This document shows, piece after piece, positions 31,608 through 39,779 of a stretch of 64,000 bases of DNA. The stretch is from a virus, in the IMG/VR virus record IMGVR_UViG_3300019762_000005, positions 28,676 through 92,675 of that record; one strand, 5' to 3'. Numbering within the stretch: the stretch's first letter is position 1; every line of letters starts with the position of its first letter. The notes beneath the pieces are model-generated. The model saw nothing but the letters and a program-made list of their open reading frames with translations. It searched no databases and was not told where the DNA came from. The position numbers were made by a program, and so were the translations under genes.

Positions 31608-31857
31608 ATTACAGAAACTGTCAAGAGACAGATCTCATTTTAAGTGGAGAATATCAGGAATGGTTATACCTGTAAAAGGATTGACTGATTTTGAACGTGA
31701 AATTGTTGAAGAGATTAATGTTAAGATAAAGCTATTAAAGGATAACTTTGTTGAACAATCAAGAGTACTTGGATTAGACGCAAAACATAGATGTTCTTGC
31801 GGTAAAGTCGTTGAAAACAAAGGAGACTCTTGTAAAATACACACTTGGGATGAGTAA
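31597..31857 (+). CDS. Small hypothetical protein with C-terminal Cys motif
   Basis: 86 aa overlapping the previous gene by 11 nt. Basic N-terminal part and CSCGKVVENKGDSCKIH at the end, probably one zinc site. Not recognised. Confidence 0.6.
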   Translation: MASRLQKLSRDRSHFKWRISGMVIPVKGLTDFEREIVEEINVKIKLLKDNFVEQSRVLGLDAKHRCSCGKVVENKGDSCKIHTWDE

Positions 31858-32056
31858 AATGACAAGAAAAACAAGAGATTTCGCAGAGTGCGAGACTCAC
31901 GGTGTTACCAATTTTGAAGAAAATTCGTTCAAGAACTGTGACGAAAATTGCGAGATCTACAAGATAGGAACTATCACGGAAACTAGAGTAGCGACAACTA
32001 CTCCTAAAAAGAGACAAGCATGGACTCTAACAGAACTGAAAGACAAAAAGGATTAG
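31850..32056 (+). CDS. Small Cys/His-containing protein
   Basis: 68 aa from the ATG at 31850 (ATGAGTAAAATG; a second Met at 31859 is possible). It overlaps both neighbours in different frames. CETHGVTNFEENSFKNCDENCEIY suggests a small metal site. Overlap on both sides lowers confidence. Confidence 0.5.
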   Translation: MSKMTRKTRDFAECETHGVTNFEENSFKNCDENCEIYKIGTITETRVATTTPKKRQAWTLTELKDKKD

Positions 32057-33198
32057 TCCTTGATTGGTTTTCTGCAAAAATGAAAGGTGTAGTATTAGCT
32101 GCTACTGGATTTGGAAAATCAAGAGTTGGACTACTAGCTATAAAAAGAGCTATAAAAGTCAAGGAATTAAAATCTTGCTTAATAATAGTTCCTTCAATAG
32201 GATTAAAAATACAATGGGAAAAGCTAGTTGCGGAAGCAGGTATTAACATTGTAGATGTAATGGTGATAAATACTGCAGCTAATAGAGCTGAAAATCTAAA
32301 GTATGAACTAGTGATATATGATGAATTTCATAGAGCTGGTTCAGAGTTTTTTATAAAGGCTTTAGAAATTAAAAAAAAATATATCCTTGGTCTTACTGCT
32401 ACGCTAGAAAGGCCTGATAACACTCACTTGGAGTTGGTAAAAATAGCTCCTGTAATTGGAGAAGTTAAACTTGATGAGTGTTTAATAAAAGGATGGGTAA
32501 GTAATTATAGGATACTAAATTTAATAGTTCCATTTACTAAAAAAGAAAGAGCAGCTCATGAAACAGCTGTTGGAACTTACGAGTACTACAATAAGCTTTG
32601 TACTGGAAATGGTAGATACGCTTTTGAAAATGCTAGAAGTTGGATTAAAGGTAGTGAGCCTACGTTAAAAAGGCAAGCTGCTAAATATTACAACGCTTTG
32701 AGAACAAAGAATGATTTAGCGAAGTACAACGTGAACAAGATAGCTGTTATAGAAGACATTGTGAATAATAATTTTAGAGATAGAAAAGGATTCATATTCA
32801 GTACTTCTATAGAATTCGCTACCGACTTGCAAGGTCTGATAGATAAGAAATCTATAATGTATCATAGTAAACTGAAGAAGAAAGAAAAGGAAAAGGCTGT
32901 AAAAATGTTTATTTCTGGGAAGAAAACAGTATGCAATGCTGTTCAATCTATGAATGAAGGTCTTGATTTTCCAGACGCTTCTTTAGCTATTATACTAGAC
33001 TCGGATAGTTCGGTAAGAAAAGCTAGACAGCAATTAGGAAGAATAATTAGAGCTACTGAAGATCCTGATAAGGTAGCAACGTTAATCAATGTTTGTTCGG
33101 AAGATTCCGTAGAAAATGGGTGGGCGGATAAGAAATTTCAGGGATTAAAAACAAAAACTGTCACTATTGACAAGTTAAAACTAATACTTAATGAGTAA
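32020..33198 (+). CDS. SF2 DEAD/DEAH-type helicase
   Basis: 392 aa. Motif I AATGFGKSR (28-36), Ia VPSIGLKIQW, II YDEFHRAG (DEFH 101-104), III LGLTATLERPD (124-133), then a second RecA-like domain with motif V-type TVCNAVQSMNEGLDFPDA and VI RQQLGRIIRA. Compact UvsW/RecG-like layout; probably unwinds or branch-migrates phage DNA. SF2 helicases belong to the conserved crAss-like replication set. Confidence 0.88.
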   Translation: MDSNRTERQKGLVLDWFSAKMKGVVLAATGFGKSRVGLLAIKRAIKVKELKSCLIIVPSIGLKIQWEKLVAEAGINIVDVMVINTAANRAENLKYELVIYDEFHRAGSEFFIKALEIKKKYILGLTATLERPDNTHLELVKIAPVIGEVKLDECLIKGWVSNYRILNLIVPFTKKERAAHETAVGTYEYYNKLCTGNGRYAFENARSWIKGSEPTLKRQAAKYYNALRTKNDLAKYNVNKIAVIEDIVNNNFRDRKGFIFSTSIEFATDLQGLIDKKSIMYHSKLKKKEKEKAVKMFISGKKTVCNAVQSMNEGLDFPDASLAIILDSDSSVRKARQQLGRIIRATEDPDKVATLINVCSEDSVENGWADKKFQGLKTKTVTIDKLKLILNE

Positions 33199-33748
33199 GA
33201 TTGAAGTAGACCTTGTTAAATGTCAACTAAACAATATTACTCCTAGCGATTATGTTTTGATACACCTCATGTATCACAGGGATTACAAAAGGATAGAAGG
33301 AATTTTCACTAGAAAAGGAGCTTCTGAGATCAAAAATGGACTAATAGGAAGCAAGTATATACTTAGCGGAAGAGAAGTTCCATTCAAAGAGACAATCCTT
33401 AGTTTGAAGAATGTTAAGTCCTTATTGAATATCAAAGATGATACATTCGATTTTTGGAAATGGTATAGTATATATCCTCATAAAGTTGGATCGAGAATCC
33501 TTAGAGCTACTACACATGGCTCTAAAGCTGCAACGGACCACGAAAAGAAGTATAGACGAGTCGTTAAATCAATCGAGCATCACGATGAAATTTGCAAAAG
33601 GACTGAAAACTATGTAGAATCGCAAAGGATAGCTGAAAAGTTACCATATTTGCCGGCAATACTAACGGTTCTTAATGGTAGATTATGGGAGCAATGGGAC
33701 GATATTGAAAAAGAGGAAGACGCAGCATGGAATCAGACGCTTATATAA
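33191..33748 (+). CDS. Helicase loader / replication organiser-like protein
   Basis: 185 aa. The C-terminal part has FDFWKWYSIYPHKVGSRILRA and ends LPAILTVLNGRLWEQWDD, the two signatures (WxxYPxKVG...; P..TxLNGxxWExW) of the C-terminal domain of phage replication proteins and DnaT/DnaD-type loaders. It overlaps the DnaB gene by 22 nt. Inferred job: load DnaB on phage DNA. Confidence 0.6.
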   Translation: MSKIEVDLVKCQLNNITPSDYVLIHLMYHRDYKRIEGIFTRKGASEIKNGLIGSKYILSGREVPFKETILSLKNVKSLLNIKDDTFDFWKWYSIYPHKVGSRILRATTHGSKAATDHEKKYRRVVKSIEHHDEICKRTENYVESQRIAEKLPYLPAILTVLNGRLWEQWDDIEKEEDAAWNQTLI

Positions 33749-35547
33749 AGAAGATATTACAAAACATCGAGAGAGGGAAGCAAGGTCTTAATGTTGGGTT
33801 GCCAATGGGTCTTAAAAGATTGGGCTCAGTGATAAGCAATATTCAGCCAAAAACGTACACTATTATATCTGGTGGAACTGGTTGTTACGACAGTAATACT
33901 GAGTACTTCAATGGAAAGCAATGGAAGTTCTTTAGTGACTATAAAAAAGGAGAGAAAGTCTTAATGTATAACGGTGACGGAACTGCAGAGTTAGTAATTC
34001 CTTCTGAATACATAAAGAAAAAAGCTTCTTACTTCTATAACTTCAAGAGCAAATACGGAATAGACCAGATGATTTCTGGAGAGCATACCGTGATTACTCT
34101 TTCAAAGCAGGGAAGTATAGTTAAAACTAGAGCTGATAAGTTTGTTGAAGATCATAACAAGACATCAAGAGGGTCTAAAAAAGCATTTATAACTACGTTT
34201 AGGTACAAGCCTGAAAAAGAGATAGATGTTAGTAAAGATTTGATAAGGAATTATATAGGCGCAAGAACTAAAGTTTTTCCTGATGAATGGTACAATATGT
34301 CTAGTTCTAGTTTGAAAGTTTTTCATGACGAGCTTAAATACTGGGATGGTAGTATACCTAAGAATAGTAGCAAGCTGTACTCGTACTCTTCTAATAACAA
34401 GAAGAATATCGACTTCGTTCAGTTTGTCTGTTCCTCTTTAGGGTATAGAGCTAGTGTACACGTAGATGAAAGGTATGAGAATAAGAACTATACTATTTAT
34501 CAATCCAATAGAACGAAGCCTATGATGGTTAATTCTTTAGGAGTTGACAAGATAGATAAAGTCTATAACCACGATGGAATGAAATACTGTTTTACTGTTC
34601 CTTCAGGAATGTTAGTAACAAGAAGAAATGATTGTATAACTATATCTGGGAATACAGGAAAGACAGCTTTCGTTGATACAGCCTACGTTTCAAACCCTTA
34701 CAGACATATATTGACAGGTAATAACATTTACGATTTGGAGGTTATTTATTTTTCGTTAGAGATAGATCCAGAACAGAAAATAACAAAGCTTATAGCTAAT
34801 AAGTTATGGGCTGATTATGGATTAAAAACTACCGTAGGAGAGATACTTTCAAAAGGAGATAAAAGAATACCGCTAGAGGTCGATAGAGCTATAGGTGAAA
34901 CTACTGATTATTTTGTCAAAATGGGAGACAAGATTAAGTATAGGAGTGCAGCTAGTCCAGATTATATCTATAGAGAGTTAATGAACTACGCTAAGAAAAG
35001 AGGTAAAATTACATTGAACGATAAGGGAATAGTTATTAACTATCAACCTCATAATCCAATGTTAGTAACCTTAGTTATTGTAGATCATATAGGTCTTATA
35101 AAGCCAAACTCTAAAGATAGAAACCTTAAAGAAGCTATAGATAGAGCTTCTAAAACGTTGATATACTTTAGGAATATATTTGGATTTGCTCCAGTTGTTG
35201 TTTCTCAGTTCAATAGAGCCATAGAGGGGCACGACAGGATGAAAGGCGATAACGAACCTAAGCTTAGTGATTTGAAAGAGTCTGGAGGCCCTAGTGAAGA
35301 TGCTAATCTTGTTATAGGATTGTACTACCCATATAGGTACATGAAGCAAACTCATCTTGGATATGACATGAAGATTATGAGGAACAATTATCGTTCAGCT
35401 CATATTTTGAAAAACAGAGATGGTCCTGATGGAGGTGTGATAGGATTAGCTTTTAACGGAGGTAACGGATTCTTTAGGGAAATGCCTACCTTAGAACAGC
35501 TAAAAACTACCGTGTCTTACGATAGAGTATTGGCTGCAGTTAGATAG
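33727..35547 (+). CDS. dnaB: Replicative DnaB-like helicase with intein
   Basis: 606 aa before splicing, 349 aa after. The extein runs ...YTIISGGTG | TGKTAFVD..., so the Walker A is split at GGTG/TGKT. Helicase motifs follow: H1a FSLEI, Walker B LVIVDHIG, H3 VVVSQFNR, H4 LSDLKESGGPSEDANLVIGLYYP. The N-terminal DnaG-binding domain of full-length DnaB is missing, as in many phage helicases. It must self-splice to be active. Confidence 0.88.
   Translation: MESDAYIKKILQNIERGKQGLNVGLPMGLKRLGSVISNIQPKTYTIISGGTGCYDSNTEYFNGKQWKFFSDYKKGEKVLMYNGDGTAELVIPSEYIKKKASYFYNFKSKYGIDQMISGEHTVITLSKQGSIVKTRADKFVEDHNKTSRGSKKAFITTFRYKPEKEIDVSKDLIRNYIGARTKVFPDEWYNMSSSSLKVFHDELKYWDGSIPKNSSKLYSYSSNNKKNIDFVQFVCSSLGYRASVHVDERYENKNYTIYQSNRTKPMMVNSLGVDKIDKVYNHDGMKYCFTVPSGMLVTRRNDCITISGNTGKTAFVDTAYVSNPYRHILTGNNIYDLEVIYFSLEIDPEQKITKLIANKLWADYGLKTTVGEILSKGDKRIPLEVDRAIGETTDYFVKMGDKIKYRSAASPDYIYRELMNYAKKRGKITLNDKGIVINYQPHNPMLVTLVIVDHIGLIKPNSKDRNLKEAIDRASKTLIYFRNIFGFAPVVVSQFNRAIEGHDRMKGDNEPKLSDLKESGGPSEDANLVIGLYYPYRYMKQTHLGYDMKIMRNNYRSAHILKNRDGPDGGVIGLAFNGGNGFFREMPTLEQLKTTVSYDRVLAAVR
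33883..34653 (+). other. Intein in the DnaB Walker A (257 aa)
   Basis: Starts Cys (CYDSNTEYFNGKQWKFFSDY), has a block B-like MISGEHTVITL and a C-terminal block F/G stretch YCFTVPSGMLVTRRNDCITISGN, followed by Thr. The middle (FHDELKYWDGS...IDFVQFVCSSLGYRASV) looks like one half of a LAGLIDADG endonuclease. At 257 residues the endonuclease is probably partial. Confidence 0.85.
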
Positions 35548-35554
35548 TGAAAAC

Positions 35555-36537
35555 ATAAAACAAATAATTATCGCAAAATTAGTATTTATTGTTGGTGATA
35601 CCGGGAGTGGTAAATCGACTGCAATTAGGAATTTAGATCCTAAAACAACGTTGCTTATGAATAGCGACCAAAAGGACCTGCCGTTTAGACAGTTCTCTAA
35701 GAAGTATAACAAAGAAGCTAGAAATTACAAGAAAACTTCTGACTTAAAAGTCATAAAAAGATTGTTATTAAAGCTTAATGATGAATCTAATAAGCATGTT
35801 GAGGTAGCTATAGTCGATACGTTTACTCGTATAATGACTGACTATGTTATGAACAACAAGTTTAGATCTTCTAACGGATTTGAGAAATGGGGCAACCTAT
35901 CTGGAGACATGTATGACTTTATCAACATGATAAATGAAGTATTAAGAGACGATTTAATTATCTATCTGTTTTGTCATCCAGAAACAATAATTAGTGACGA
36001 AGGAAAATCGTACAAAAGAATAGCTTGTCAGGGTTGATAGAAAATGTTTGCCCATACTCCTCTAATTGCGGGAATATCCTTAGAGCTTTCAACTACCAAC
36101 CAACCACAGCAATGTAGGTTGGGGTCATAACTAACTATTATGAATATGGTAAAAACGTTGAAAGATTGGACAATCCGCAGCGAAGCCTCCTACATCCGTA
36201 GGTTAAACGTTCACAGACTATTCCGTAAGGAAGTAGGGCTATTTATAGTTCGAAACGGGGAGCATTTTACAAAAGTAAGATGAAGATATAGTCGGGTTTA
36301 TAGTGAAAGCTATAATGTAATACGAAACAATTAGAAAAGTTTGCACTAGAGAGCTTTAGTTCGATTGTGTTTTTCACTGAAGTAAAGGCGTTACCTTCAA
36401 AGCCTACTCAGTTCTTTTTTAGAACAGTAAATAAAGGTAAAGACTCTTGCAAGACTCCTATAGATATGTTCGAGGATGACTTAATAGAGAATGATTTAGT
36501 AATTGTAACAAAAAAAATAAAAGAATATTATGACTGA
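35555..36537 (+). CDS. Sak4-like RecA-fold ATPase, split by a group I intron
   Basis: Exon 1 ends at 36034 and exon 2 is 36325-36537; the joined product is about 230 aa. Walker A FIVGDTGSGKST, Walker B-type VEVAIVDTF, LIIYLFCHPE, and after the splice GKQLEKFALESFSSIVFFTEV, which restores the GK(x)LE...FSxIVF stretch of Sak4/AAA_24 proteins. These ATPases help single-strand annealing or recombination with SSB. The frame has no ATG, GTG or TTG upstream of the P-loop; ATA at 35555 or ATT at 35567 are the best candidates, so the start shown is tentative. It overlaps the next gene by 8 nt. Confidence 0.78.
36035..36324 (+). ncRNA. Group I intron (290 nt, no internal ORF)
   Basis: Conserved core segments are present in order: P-like AATTGCGGGAA (36064-36074), Q-like CAATCCGCAGC (36171-36181), R GTTCACAGACTA (36209-36220) and S AAGATATAGTC (36283-36293); GACTA and TAGTC form P7. 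Exon GGGU pairs with guide GCCC (P1 with the U-G pair at the splice site), and exon 2 AAAC pairs with GTTT next to it (P10). The last intron base is G. Splicing joins ...ACQG to KQLEK... in frame. Confidence 0.9.
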
Positions 36538-37165
36538 TTTAAGTTTCGGTATACCAAAAAAAGCAGTAGTAATTTCATGGGATTTTAACCCTGAAATAGC
36601 AGCAATCAAAATCTCTAAAAAAGCTGAGAAAGGAAAAGCTACAAAGATAAGTCTTAACGCTAAAGGAGCTGCAATGCTTACTGGAGAAGGAGAAGATGCT
36701 TCTTTAGAGCAAATAGCTTTGAGCTTTGACGAAGAGAATAAAATCATGAGAGTGGCAAATATTAAGGTGGAGTCTTCTGTTAAGTTGACAAAATCCAATC
36801 CTCGTTCTTTCTCAAATTCAAGAACATACTTATATATTTGTGAGTTTTTAGGTTTGGACGGAGAAGAAGATGCTATTTTCGAATTAGTAGCTGAAGAGAG
36901 AGAATTCCCTTGTGTAGTATTAAGACCTATTGGAGCACCTATAGATTCTGCAGGTGAATCAGCTACGGAAGAAAATGATACTAAAGAAACTGCTCCTGAA
37001 GAGAGTCCAGAAAACTTACAGCCAGTTGATGCTGCTGAAGAAACTGAAGAAACAGAAGAAACATCTCCTGAAGCAGATAGTCCTAGTGAAGAAGAGGATG
37101 GTGGAGTAGATTCGTCTGATGTAGACAGCTCTGTTACTCAAGAAGACGAGGATGATTGGGACTAA
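36530..37165 (+). CDS. SSB-like protein with acidic DDWD tail
   Basis: 211 aa. An N-terminal folded domain (about 1-135, beta-rich) and a long acidic, disordered tail (EETEETEETSPEADSPSEEEDGG) ending QEDEDDWD. The folded domain plus acidic, aromatic-containing tip is the layout of SSB proteins. It overlaps the Sak4-like gene, the usual SSB partner. OB fold not proven from sequence alone. Confidence 0.62.
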   Translation: MTDLSFGIPKKAVVISWDFNPEIAAIKISKKAEKGKATKISLNAKGAAMLTGEGEDASLEQIALSFDEENKIMRVANIKVESSVKLTKSNPRSFSNSRTYLYICEFLGLDGEEDAIFELVAEEREFPCVVLRPIGAPIDSAGESATEENDTKETAPEESPENLQPVDAAEETEETEETSPEADSPSEEEDGGVDSSDVDSSVTQEDEDDWD

Positions 37166-37250
37166 TATTCAGTAAGAAATTACTATATTAGCAATCCAAA
37201 AAAAAAGTGAAAAATTATTATTATTAACAAAAAAATAAACAAAAAAAAGT

Positions 37251-37874
37251 ATGAGTGTAGGAATTGATTTGAATGACGACGAGTTTAATGAAGGAGAATC
37301 TAAAGGAGCTATCAATGGTGGTAAAGCTGGATTAGTAGAAAACTTGTCATTTGTAAAAGTTACAAAAAAAGGAAAAGACGATCACGAAAAAGCTCCTGAT
37401 TATAAAGTTTTCTTTAAAGATGAAAATGGAGTCGAACTTGACATGCCTTTCTACTATTTAGATCCTTCGTTAGAATGGTTTCCTAAAGCCAAGAAAACTC
37501 AAGGGGCTGCAATGAAGTCGTTAATTACGACTATGATAGACCCTGAATACAACGAATGGGCTTTTGCTAGTTATAAAGCTATGTTGGACACCTGTATGAA
37601 AATGCTTAAAGATGCTGATACTGAGCCTCTTTATAGAATTGCTACGAACTACGGTACTAGCATGAGTCATAAAGCATTTATTCAGTTTAGAACGTGGACT
37701 CCATTTATTGAGTCTATGGAAGTTCCGATGGCTGAATCAAAAAAAGGATTACGTCCATCTAGTATTGAGATGTTGACTGGGTTAGAAGCTGACGAAGACG
37801 GTTCTGGTAACAGTCATTCTTCTACTCAACCTCCAGCTGGAGCTGCAGCAGCAGAAGAAGACGATTGGGATTAA
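37251..37874 (+). CDS. Second SSB-like protein with DDWD tail
   Basis: 207 aa. N-terminal beta-rich region and a middle with W and F residues (DPSLEWFPKAKK, FIQFRTWTPFIESMEVP), followed by an Ala/Ser-rich linker and the end AEEDDWD, the same tip as the previous protein. A strong terminator follows, so it may be highly expressed. Together the pair looks like the single-strand coating system. Confidence 0.62.
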   Translation: MSVGIDLNDDEFNEGESKGAINGGKAGLVENLSFVKVTKKGKDDHEKAPDYKVFFKDENGVELDMPFYYLDPSLEWFPKAKKTQGAAMKSLITTMIDPEYNEWAFASYKAMLDTCMKMLKDADTEPLYRIATNYGTSMSHKAFIQFRTWTPFIESMEVPMAESKKGLRPSSIEMLTGLEADEDGSGNSHSSTQPPAGAAAAEEDDWD

Positions 37875-37893
37875 TTTTTTTATAAATGTAACT

Positions 37894-37933
37894 AAGGGGA
37901 TAGACAGTTAATTCTATCTATCCCCTTTTTTTT
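37894..37933 (+). terminator. Rho-independent terminator
   Basis: AAGGGGATAGA / TCTATCCCCTT (11 bp) followed by eight T. It ends the helicase-Sak4-SSB unit before the primase gene. Confidence 0.92.
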
Positions 37934-37944
37934 AATAGTAACAA

Positions 37945-38961
37945 ATGGTAGACCTTAATGAATTACAATACGAAACTAATTATGAAGAGCTGAGAGACTT
38001 AATATTTTCGAAATATTCAGATGAAGAAATATTTAGATATTACGTTGGAGATTTCAAAATAGGTAAAACATTTATAAGTCCATTTAGATCAGAGAGAATA
38101 CCATCCTTTGCTATTTTTATAGGAAAGAATCATGGAGACTTAATGTACAATGAGATGCTCTTAAAAGACAAGGGTGATTGCTTCAGGCTAGTGGAAAGAC
38201 TTTTCAACCTGTCAGCTATAGATGCTCTTTTAAAAATATGCTTAGATTTAAACATACAAAACACAGGAGTTTCAGATGTAGACAGAGTGAGGATAAAAGC
38301 GATAAAAAAGAACAGAGTAGTAGAACCCTTAAACATAGGAGTCAAATACAGAGAATGGAATAGAGAAGATAAGATTTTTTGGTCCAGTTTTGGAATATCA
38401 AAAAAGACACTACTAAGGTACAATGTTAGGCCTATATCTCATGTGTTTTTTAATGGCTTTATGGTAAAATGCGATCCTTTAGCTTATGCTTTTAAGGAGA
38501 TGAAAAAAGGAAATATAACCTTTAAAATCTATCAACCTCATTCAGAAACTAATAAATGGTCTAATAATCATGGTAATTCTGTAATACAAGGATGGGATCA
38601 ACTGCCTGAGACTGGAGAAATACTAATAATAACATCTTCATTAAAAGATTCAATGTCGATTATTGATAATAACAAAATACCAAGCATAGCTCCTCAAGGA
38701 GAAAATCACACGTTCTCTAAAGAGATAATCAAGGAATTAAAAGCAAGGTTCAAGAGAATATATATTTTCTACGATAATGATTACACCAAAAAGGTTAATT
38801 GGGGTCAAGAATACGCTATGGAGACATGTTTAGAGCATAACTTGTTAAATATATGTATTCCAGAAAAGTGTAAAACCAAGGATTATTCCGATATGATTGA
38901 GAGGCATAAAAAACAAAAAACAGTAAGATGGCTAGATTCAGTATTGAAAAACGTAGCTTAG
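37945..38961 (+). CDS. dnaG: DnaG-like primase
   Basis: 338 aa. N-terminal part FISPFRSERIPSFAIF...KGDCFRLVERLFNLS is the phage-type DnaG N-terminal core. The TOPRIM region has LIITSSLKDSMSI (in place of the usual ExGxxD), PSIAPQGEN and RIYIFYDNDY (DxD). No obvious zinc-binding domain. Makes RNA primers with the DnaB-like helicase encoded just upstream. The start is 12 nt after the terminator T tract. Confidence 0.8.
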   Translation: MVDLNELQYETNYEELRDLIFSKYSDEEIFRYYVGDFKIGKTFISPFRSERIPSFAIFIGKNHGDLMYNEMLLKDKGDCFRLVERLFNLSAIDALLKICLDLNIQNTGVSDVDRVRIKAIKKNRVVEPLNIGVKYREWNREDKIFWSSFGISKKTLLRYNVRPISHVFFNGFMVKCDPLAYAFKEMKKGNITFKIYQPHSETNKWSNNHGNSVIQGWDQLPETGEILIITSSLKDSMSIIDNNKIPSIAPQGENHTFSKEIIKELKARFKRIYIFYDNDYTKKVNWGQEYAMETCLEHNLLNICIPEKCKTKDYSDMIERHKKQKTVRWLDSVLKNVA

Positions 38962-39206
38962 AACTACCTATAGAACTATGGGGAAAATTTAGCAAAGAGG
39001 ATAAATTAGCTTTTATTCCAACAAAAATTAAAAATCACTACGCTGTAGTGAAGTCAAGATTAGGGCTTTCAAGTAAAGATGGAATCCGATATAGAGGAAT
39101 TAACCAAAAAGAATCTAATGTATTTGGTGACATTAGAAATGCAAACATTACATTTGCATTTAACTATAAAAAAACACCAGTAATAAAACTAAACATTATA
39201 GAATAA
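38928..39206 (+). CDS. Small hypothetical protein
   Basis: 92 aa, overlapping the primase gene by 34 nt and ending in the TAATG that starts the Ub-like gene. Basic alpha/beta sequence (KRSLELPIELWGKFSKEDKLAFIPTKIK). Not recognised. The coupling links it to the Ub-like gene. Confidence 0.6.
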   Translation: MARFSIEKRSLELPIELWGKFSKEDKLAFIPTKIKNHYAVVKSRLGLSSKDGIRYRGINQKESNVFGDIRNANITFAFNYKKTPVIKLNIIE

Positions 39207-39715
39207 TGAGATCAATAATAACTTACAGCACTAGAGGTGCTAAACTTGAAACAATAGAAAGTGATGCTACTAGATTAGGAGCTCTTAAAGAAGATATGGA
39301 TGAAGCTGGAATAGATTATTCAGGGTTAAAACTTATGGTTTCTGAGACCGAAGTTACTCTTGAATCTGACGAAGCTGTTCTTCCAGAAGGAGAATTCACA
39401 TTGATGATGCTTCCAGATGAGGTTAAGAGTGGAAACTCTAAAGACTGGTCAAAAATGTCCTACATTGAATGTTTTAATGAGGTGAAATTAAGAAAACTTA
39501 TAAGTGAAGACGGTCTTGACGTTAACTTAGATTTTCAAGATTTAGTTTCAATTCTTAACAAGTCAGACTTAGAAGGTTCTGATTACGGAGTAGAAAAGAA
39601 AGAAAGCCTTGAAGAAAGAATGGATAGATTAGAGAAAAAAGTATCAGAACTAAGCTCAGGTCCAGATACGTCTACCTATGCTAAAAGAGCAGCGGAGTTA
39701 GGAAGAAAAAGATAA
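39206..39715 (+). CDS. Ubiquitin-like (Prok_Ub / PRTRC-C-like) protein
   Basis: 169 aa. Residues 1-75 fit a beta-grasp pattern: strand SIITYSTRG, helix DATRLGALKEDMDEAG, strands LKLMVSETEVTL and EGEFTLMMLP, ending DEVKSG, a position equivalent to the C-terminal Gly of ThiS/MoaD-type modifiers. A helical extension (about 77-169) follows, ending KRAAELGRKR. Identification leans on the three genes next to it (E2-, JAB- and E1-like). Trimming after KSG by the JAB enzyme could create the conjugated form; this is inference. Confidence 0.62.
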   Translation: MRSIITYSTRGAKLETIESDATRLGALKEDMDEAGIDYSGLKLMVSETEVTLESDEAVLPEGEFTLMMLPDEVKSGNSKDWSKMSYIECFNEVKLRKLISEDGLDVNLDFQDLVSILNKSDLEGSDYGVEKKESLEERMDRLEKKVSELSSGPDTSTYAKRAAELGRKR

Positions 39716-39741
39716 GGCTGTTAATCAGTATTTTTTAACAC

Positions 39742-39770
39742 AAAGGGAGGCGTTGCTTCCCTTTTTTTTT
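39742..39770 (+). terminator. Terminator inside the Ub-like cassette
   Basis: AAAGGGA / TCCCTTT (7 bp, extended by a GC-GTT-GC inner stem) followed by nine T (39762-39770). It lies between the Ub-like gene and the E2-like gene, whose ATG is only 10 nt further on. It should make the modifier more abundant than its enzymes. Confidence 0.85.
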
Positions 39771-39779
39771 GCAAAAAAA

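Noticed and set aside
36035-36324. Stop codon at 36035 as a sign that the Sak4-like gene is broken
   Set aside because: The group I core, P1 and P10 pairings and exact restoration of the frame show an intron instead.
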